Shown one piece after another: positions 61,040 to 64,000 of a DNA stretch of 64,000 bases. The notes below the pieces were generated by a model. The model made no database searches and was not told the origin of the DNA. It saw nothing but the letters and a program-made list of their open reading frames with translations. Source of the DNA: CAZUXY01 sp964624235 (GTDB lineage: Bacteria > Spirochaetota > UBA4802 > UBA5368); NCBI GenBank assembly GCA_964624235.1, contig CAZUXY010000012.1, forward strand, positions 1-64,000, given 5' to 3'. Position 1 is the first letter of the stretch, and each line of letters starts with the position of its first letter. Made by a program: the position numbers and the translations under genes.

Positions 61040-62457
61040 TGTTTTTTCTCCTGTATGATTATGGATTCGTCATCGGTACCGGTTTCTTTTTTGATTTCCG
61101 CCAGCGCGGTATAATACGAGTTGATCGCGTTGATGTAGCCGGTGCGGGCGTTGGTGAGAGACAGCTCCGCGGACAGCAGGTCGGAGTTCTTAATCACTCC
61201 CGCCCGGTAGCTTTCCCTGGCGATACGGAGCCCTTCCCGCGCGGTCTCCACGTTGTCTTTCTGTGAAAGAATGGTCAGGTAGGAGGTATAAAGCCTTGAA
61301 TAACTCGAGTTAATTGAAATGGCTACCAGCCGTTTAAGCTTGATCAGCTCTTCCTCGGCCTCCCTCATGCGCAATTTCTCCTCCCGTTCAAGGGCGCGCA
61401 CCGGATCCGCGGGCACCAGGGAACCCCACCGGTAGGTGGCGGCCACCCTCACCTGCCAGGTGTTCTGCCAGCTGTCACTCCCGGAGATTTGAGAAAAATC
61501 CGGCGTAAAGGGCCCTGTGATGCCGACATCCACCGGGTTCGGCATGTATCTGGTCATGCCGTAATATCCCGCGACTGAAAATGTGGGCCAGAGGTAATAG
61601 GAGCTGTTGATGTTTTTTGAATGACCCGCGATGTCGCGCCTGTTTTCAAGCTGAATGATCTCAGGCCGGTTTCTCAGCGCCAGGGCGGTCAGGGTCCCGA
61701 CACGCTGTACCATGTGCTCTCCCGGTACGGTTTTCACCTTTCCTTCCAGCACTTTTTCGTCCACCGTGTACAGGGTACCAGGTATCCCAAGGGTATAGTT
61801 GAAGGTATCCAGCGCGACACGGTAGGCGCTTTCCGCTTCCAGCAGCAGCGGTTCCTGGCTTTTCAGCTGCACCTGCGCCTGCAGCAGTTCAAGGCGGGGT
61901 ACGCTGCCGGTGGCAAAAAGGTTCCGCACGTCTTTGAGGTTTGATTTAAGCACCTCCAGGGAATCATGCCGCATCTTTATCATTTCACCCGCCAGAAGGA
62001 GATTGAAATAACTCCTGATGACCCGGTATTCGATATCGCTTTTTACACGGCGCACATCCTCCTTCGCCACGGTGTATGCTTTCTTTGAAAGCTGCAGGGA
62101 GTTGTAAAACACGCCGGGGTTGATGCCGAATCTCATCTGTATGAACTTGATGTCGTACTGGCCGTCGGAGAGGCTCATGACACCGTTTTCCGCGTACTGG
62201 CGGGCAAGGGAGGCTTCAGACTCCAGCACCGGCATAAGCTGCCCCCACGACGCCCGTACTTTCTCCTTCGCCTCCTTCATGCGATAGAGGGCGACGGCAT
62301 AATCGTGGTTGTGTACCAGGGCAACGGCGAGGGACTCCGCCACCGAAATTTTCTTCGGTGCCGCCGGCGGCGCGGAACCGCTTTCCGCATATAACGCCGA
62401 CATGGCGACGGCAATCGACAGAATCGAACCCGTAATCAACGACCTGTGTATAGTCAT
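61036..62457 (-). CDS. TolC-family outer-membrane efflux protein (operon copy)
   Basis: 473 residues with a signal peptide (about 1-26) and two efflux repeats: SVAESLAVALVHNHDYAVALYRMKEAKEKVRAS and AREGLRIARESYRAGVIKNSDLLSAELSLTNARTG with long helices between. A different lineage from the TolC protein at 38777. The operon thus carries its own exit duct, unlike the E. coli ybh cluster, which relies on TolC elsewhere. Confidence 0.92.
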   Translation of the reverse strand: MTIHRSLITGSILSIAVAMSALYAESGSAPPAAPKKISVAESLAVALVHNHDYAVALYRMKEAKEKVRASWGQLMPVLESEASLARQYAENGVMSLSDGQYDIKFIQMRFGINPGVFYNSLQLSKKAYTVAKEDVRRVKSDIEYRVIRSYFNLLLAGEMIKMRHDSLEVLKSNLKDVRNLFATGSVPRLELLQAQVQLKSQEPLLLEAESAYRVALDTFNYTLGIPGTLYTVDEKVLEGKVKTVPGEHMVQRVGTLTALALRNRPEIIQLENRRDIAGHSKNINSSYYLWPTFSVAGYYGMTRYMPNPVDVGITGPFTPDFSQISGSDSWQNTWQVRVAATYRWGSLVPADPVRALEREEKLRMREAEEELIKLKRLVAISINSSYSRLYTSYLTILSQKDNVETAREGLRIARESYRAGVIKNSDLLSAELSLTNARTGYINAINSYYTALAEIKKETGTDDESIIIQEKKQ

Positions 62458-63107
62458 TTCATGGTCTCCTTTTTCTCGATGCCGGACTTGATTATGGTGA
62501 CGAGATTTTTCCGGAAATTTTCGATATAGTCTCCCGTAAATACCAGTTTTTCGATTTCAGTGCCTTCCATGGGAATCCTGATGATATTGAAAAAGACTAT
62601 TCCGCCGATTATCTGCAGAAAGGTATAATAGGGATTGAGTTCTTTTATTTTACCTTCTTTCATGGCGGCCCGCATAACAGGCTCCAGCAACTGCAGAATG
62701 GGCAGTATCAGATTGGGAACGGCGATTTTACGAAAATACTTCCCGCCGGCGGCGATCTCACGGATCACGGTTCGGAAAATGTCCTTATTGAATGTCGACA
62801 ACAGTGAAATGTACTTATTGACAACCAGGTAGATTTGCTCCAGCGGATCGGTGCCCTCCACCACCGACTCCCGGACCCTGCGGTATATTTCACCGGTTAT
62901 CTCTTTCAGGATACTCTCGTACAGTGCTTCCTTGCTTTTGTAGTGATAATAGATCATGGCCTTATTTACTTTCGCCGTTTTCGCGATGCGGTCCACCCGT
63001 GCGCCGGCGAAACCGTATTCGGCGAATTCCCTCAACGCCGCGTTGAGAACTTTTTCCTGGGTAGAGAGCTTTTCTTTTTTGTGTAAAGGGTCCTGTACCA
63101 GCAACAT
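62454..63107 (-). CDS. TetR-family regulator (CecR-like)
   Basis: 217 residues. The N-terminal HTH (NAALREFAEYGFAGARVDRIAKTAKVNKAMIYYHYKSKEALYESIL) is typical TetR; the rest is the ligand-binding helical domain. It heads the operon, overlaps the TolC gene by 4 bp, and the duplicated operator-like sites in front of it suggest autorepression. Confidence 0.93.
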   Translation of the reverse strand: MLLVQDPLHKKEKLSTQEKVLNAALREFAEYGFAGARVDRIAKTAKVNKAMIYYHYKSKEALYESILKEITGEIYRRVRESVVEGTDPLEQIYLVVNKYISLLSTFNKDIFRTVIREIAAGGKYFRKIAVPNLILPILQLLEPVMRAAMKEGKIKELNPYYTFLQIIGGIVFFNIIRIPMEGTEIEKLVFTGDYIENFRKNLVTIIKSGIEKKETMK

Positions 63108-63130
63108 GGGGCGCTCCTCACGGAAAAATA

Positions 63131-63167
63131 TTAACCAAACAGTTATATAAACTAACTATTTAGTTAA
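63131..63167 (-). promoter_or_regulatory. two tandem TetR-type operator sites
   Basis: Site A, AACCAAACAGTT (63133-63144), and site B, AACTATTTAGTT (63154-63165), are each near-palindromic, 21 bp apart from start to start, about two helical turns. Site B is a perfect palindrome except the central pair. They lie 26-60 bp in front of the TetR gene and overlap its likely promoter. Confidence 0.6.
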
Positions 63168-63290
63168 TATATTCCAATATCTGTTTTCCGTCAAGGTTTT
63201 TCTGAAAAAAACCGGTTTTTTTTCGCGGCAGGGCTTTCCCCTCCCGCACCGTAAGAACGGCAGCTGCGGCAGAATACCGGTTATATTTAC

Positions 63291-63319
63291 TTGACATTAT
63301 CCCTGAGACCCCCTTACAC
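63291..63319 (+). promoter_or_regulatory. possible promoter for the Lgt-family gene
   Basis: TTGACA (63291-63296), a 17-bp spacer and TTACAC (63314-63319), a weak -10 element. The gene starts at 63355. Confidence 0.4.
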
Positions 63320-63354
63320 ATTCAGAACCAATCTACTTTTATCAAGGGGACGCC

Positions 63355-64000
63355 ATGTATCCTATTCTCTTCCAGTACAAGTTCATATCCATCGGCGGTT
63401 ACGGCCTCATGCTGGGGCTGGGCTTTTATCTTTCATATCTGCTTTTAGAGCGTGAACTTAAACTCCGGGACATGAACCCTGATCTGGCATACAAGATACT
63501 GCTGGCGGCGATCCCCGGCGGCATCGTGGGATCGAAGCTCTTCCACATCCTGGAGCATCTTGATGAATTCACCGCCGATCCTGTGGGCATGCTGTTCTCC
63601 GGTGCGGGGCTCTCGGTTTACGGCGGGTTTATCCTTTCCCTGATCCTGGCATGGGTCATCGTGAAAAAAAGCGATGTTCCTTTTCTCAAAGTGGCCGACA
63701 TCGCGTCGCCGTCCATGGCGCTGGGATACTGCTTCGGCCGGTTCGGGTGCCATGTGGCCGGGGACGGATGCTATGGCATTGAAACGACATCATTCTGGGG
63801 AACCGCGTACCCCAACGGGATCGTGCCCACAACTATGACGGTATACCCGACACCGCTTTTCGAGGTGTTCTTTTCCTTTCTGGTATTCATACTGCTTTTA
63901 CAACTGCGAAAGAGGGAAATGCCCGCGGGCAGGCTCTTCTTTCTCTACCTTTTGCTTAACGGTCTGCCGCGTTTCATAGTGGAGTTCATACGCCTCAATC
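63355..64000 (+). CDS. prolipoprotein diacylglyceryl transferase family protein, 3' end outside window
   Basis: About 215 codons from the ATG at 63355 after AAGGGGACGCC; the end is beyond the window. Several membrane helices and the family signature are seen as GYCFGRFGCHVAGDGCYG, with the ending RFIVEFIRLN near the edge. Standard Lgt has GRxGNFxNxE; here GRFGCHVAGD has Cys-His in place of Asn-Phe and Asp for Glu, so it belongs to a divergent Lgt branch whose activity on lipoproteins needs checking. The many lipoproteins in the window depend on an Lgt function. Confidence 0.8.
   Translation, partial: MYPILFQYKFISIGGYGLMLGLGFYLSYLLLERELKLRDMNPDLAYKILLAAIPGGIVGSKLFHILEHLDEFTADPVGMLFSGAGLSVYGGFILSLILAWVIVKKSDVPFLKVADIASPSMALGYCFGRFGCHVAGDGCYGIETTSFWGTAYPNGIVPTTMTVYPTPLFEVFFSFLVFILLLQLRKREMPAGRLFFLYLLLNGLPRFIVEFIRLN

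Overview
The window reads as chromosomal DNA of a moderately GC-rich diderm bacterium. Support for diderm: several lipoproteins and beta-barrel-like outer-membrane proteins, three TolC/adaptor/ABC export components, an Lgt-family protein at the right edge. The mix of a GapN-type aldehyde dehydrogenase, 7TM-receptor signalling proteins fused to RsbW-like ATPases, STAS and PilZ proteins, a large MCP, and CsgG-like secreted proteins fits an environmental Spirochaetota (Leptospirales-like) lineage. That assignment is an inference from gene content. No rRNA, tRNA, CRISPR array, transposase or phage gene was seen.

Layout. 1-5.6 kb: a partial GapN dehydrogenase, a small lipoprotein, a TlpA-thioredoxin plus CsgG-like outer-membrane protein pair, a patch of degenerate inverted noncoding repeats, and a HisKA_2 histidine kinase. 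5.8-15.7 kb: a carbohydrate island (GPH symporter, GH38/57-like hydrolase, sugar epimerase, L-fucose isomerase, SDR oxidoreductase, mannonate dehydratase, LacI regulator) behind a promoter whose spacer holds a 16-bp perfect palindrome. 15.9-21.5 kb: acyl-CoA dehydrogenase, methyltransferase-like protein, URO-D-family protein, M28 peptidase and a GNAT-like protein. 21.5-31.8 kb: MsrA and, divergently, a signalling operon of an adenylate cyclase with a periplasmic c-heme motif, a cytochrome P460-like lipoprotein, an eight-PAS histidine kinase, a receiver, and a REC-GAF-PAS-kinase-REC hybrid. 31.8-32.7 kb: gene graveyard with a MacB C-terminal remnant and a pseudogene carrying two stops and a frameshift. 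33-35.6 kb: a second TlpA + CsgG-like pair, the latter extended with a DUF1566-like domain. 35.8-41.7 kb: ECF sigma, anti-sigma, Spy-like protein, TolC, MacA, MacB in one operon. 42-52 kb: nicotinamidase, STAS protein facing a 7TM-PAS-RsbW-like sensor, an acyl-CoA ligase with altered lysine motifs, a CBS/DRTGG pyrophosphatase, an MCP and a small zinc-ribbon protein. 52.4-56 kb: lipoprotein, PilZ protein, DUF3943-like and barrel proteins. 56-63.1 kb: a seven-gene, tightly overlapping TetR-TolC-HlyD-ABC operon resembling E. coli cecR-ybhGFSR with the two ATPases on separate genes. 63.3-64 kb: partial Lgt-family gene.

The most unusual points are the heme-bearing cyclase/P460/PAS phosphorelay locus, the duplicated thioredoxin plus CxxxxC secreted-protein module, and the FucI/UxuA hybrid sugar cluster.
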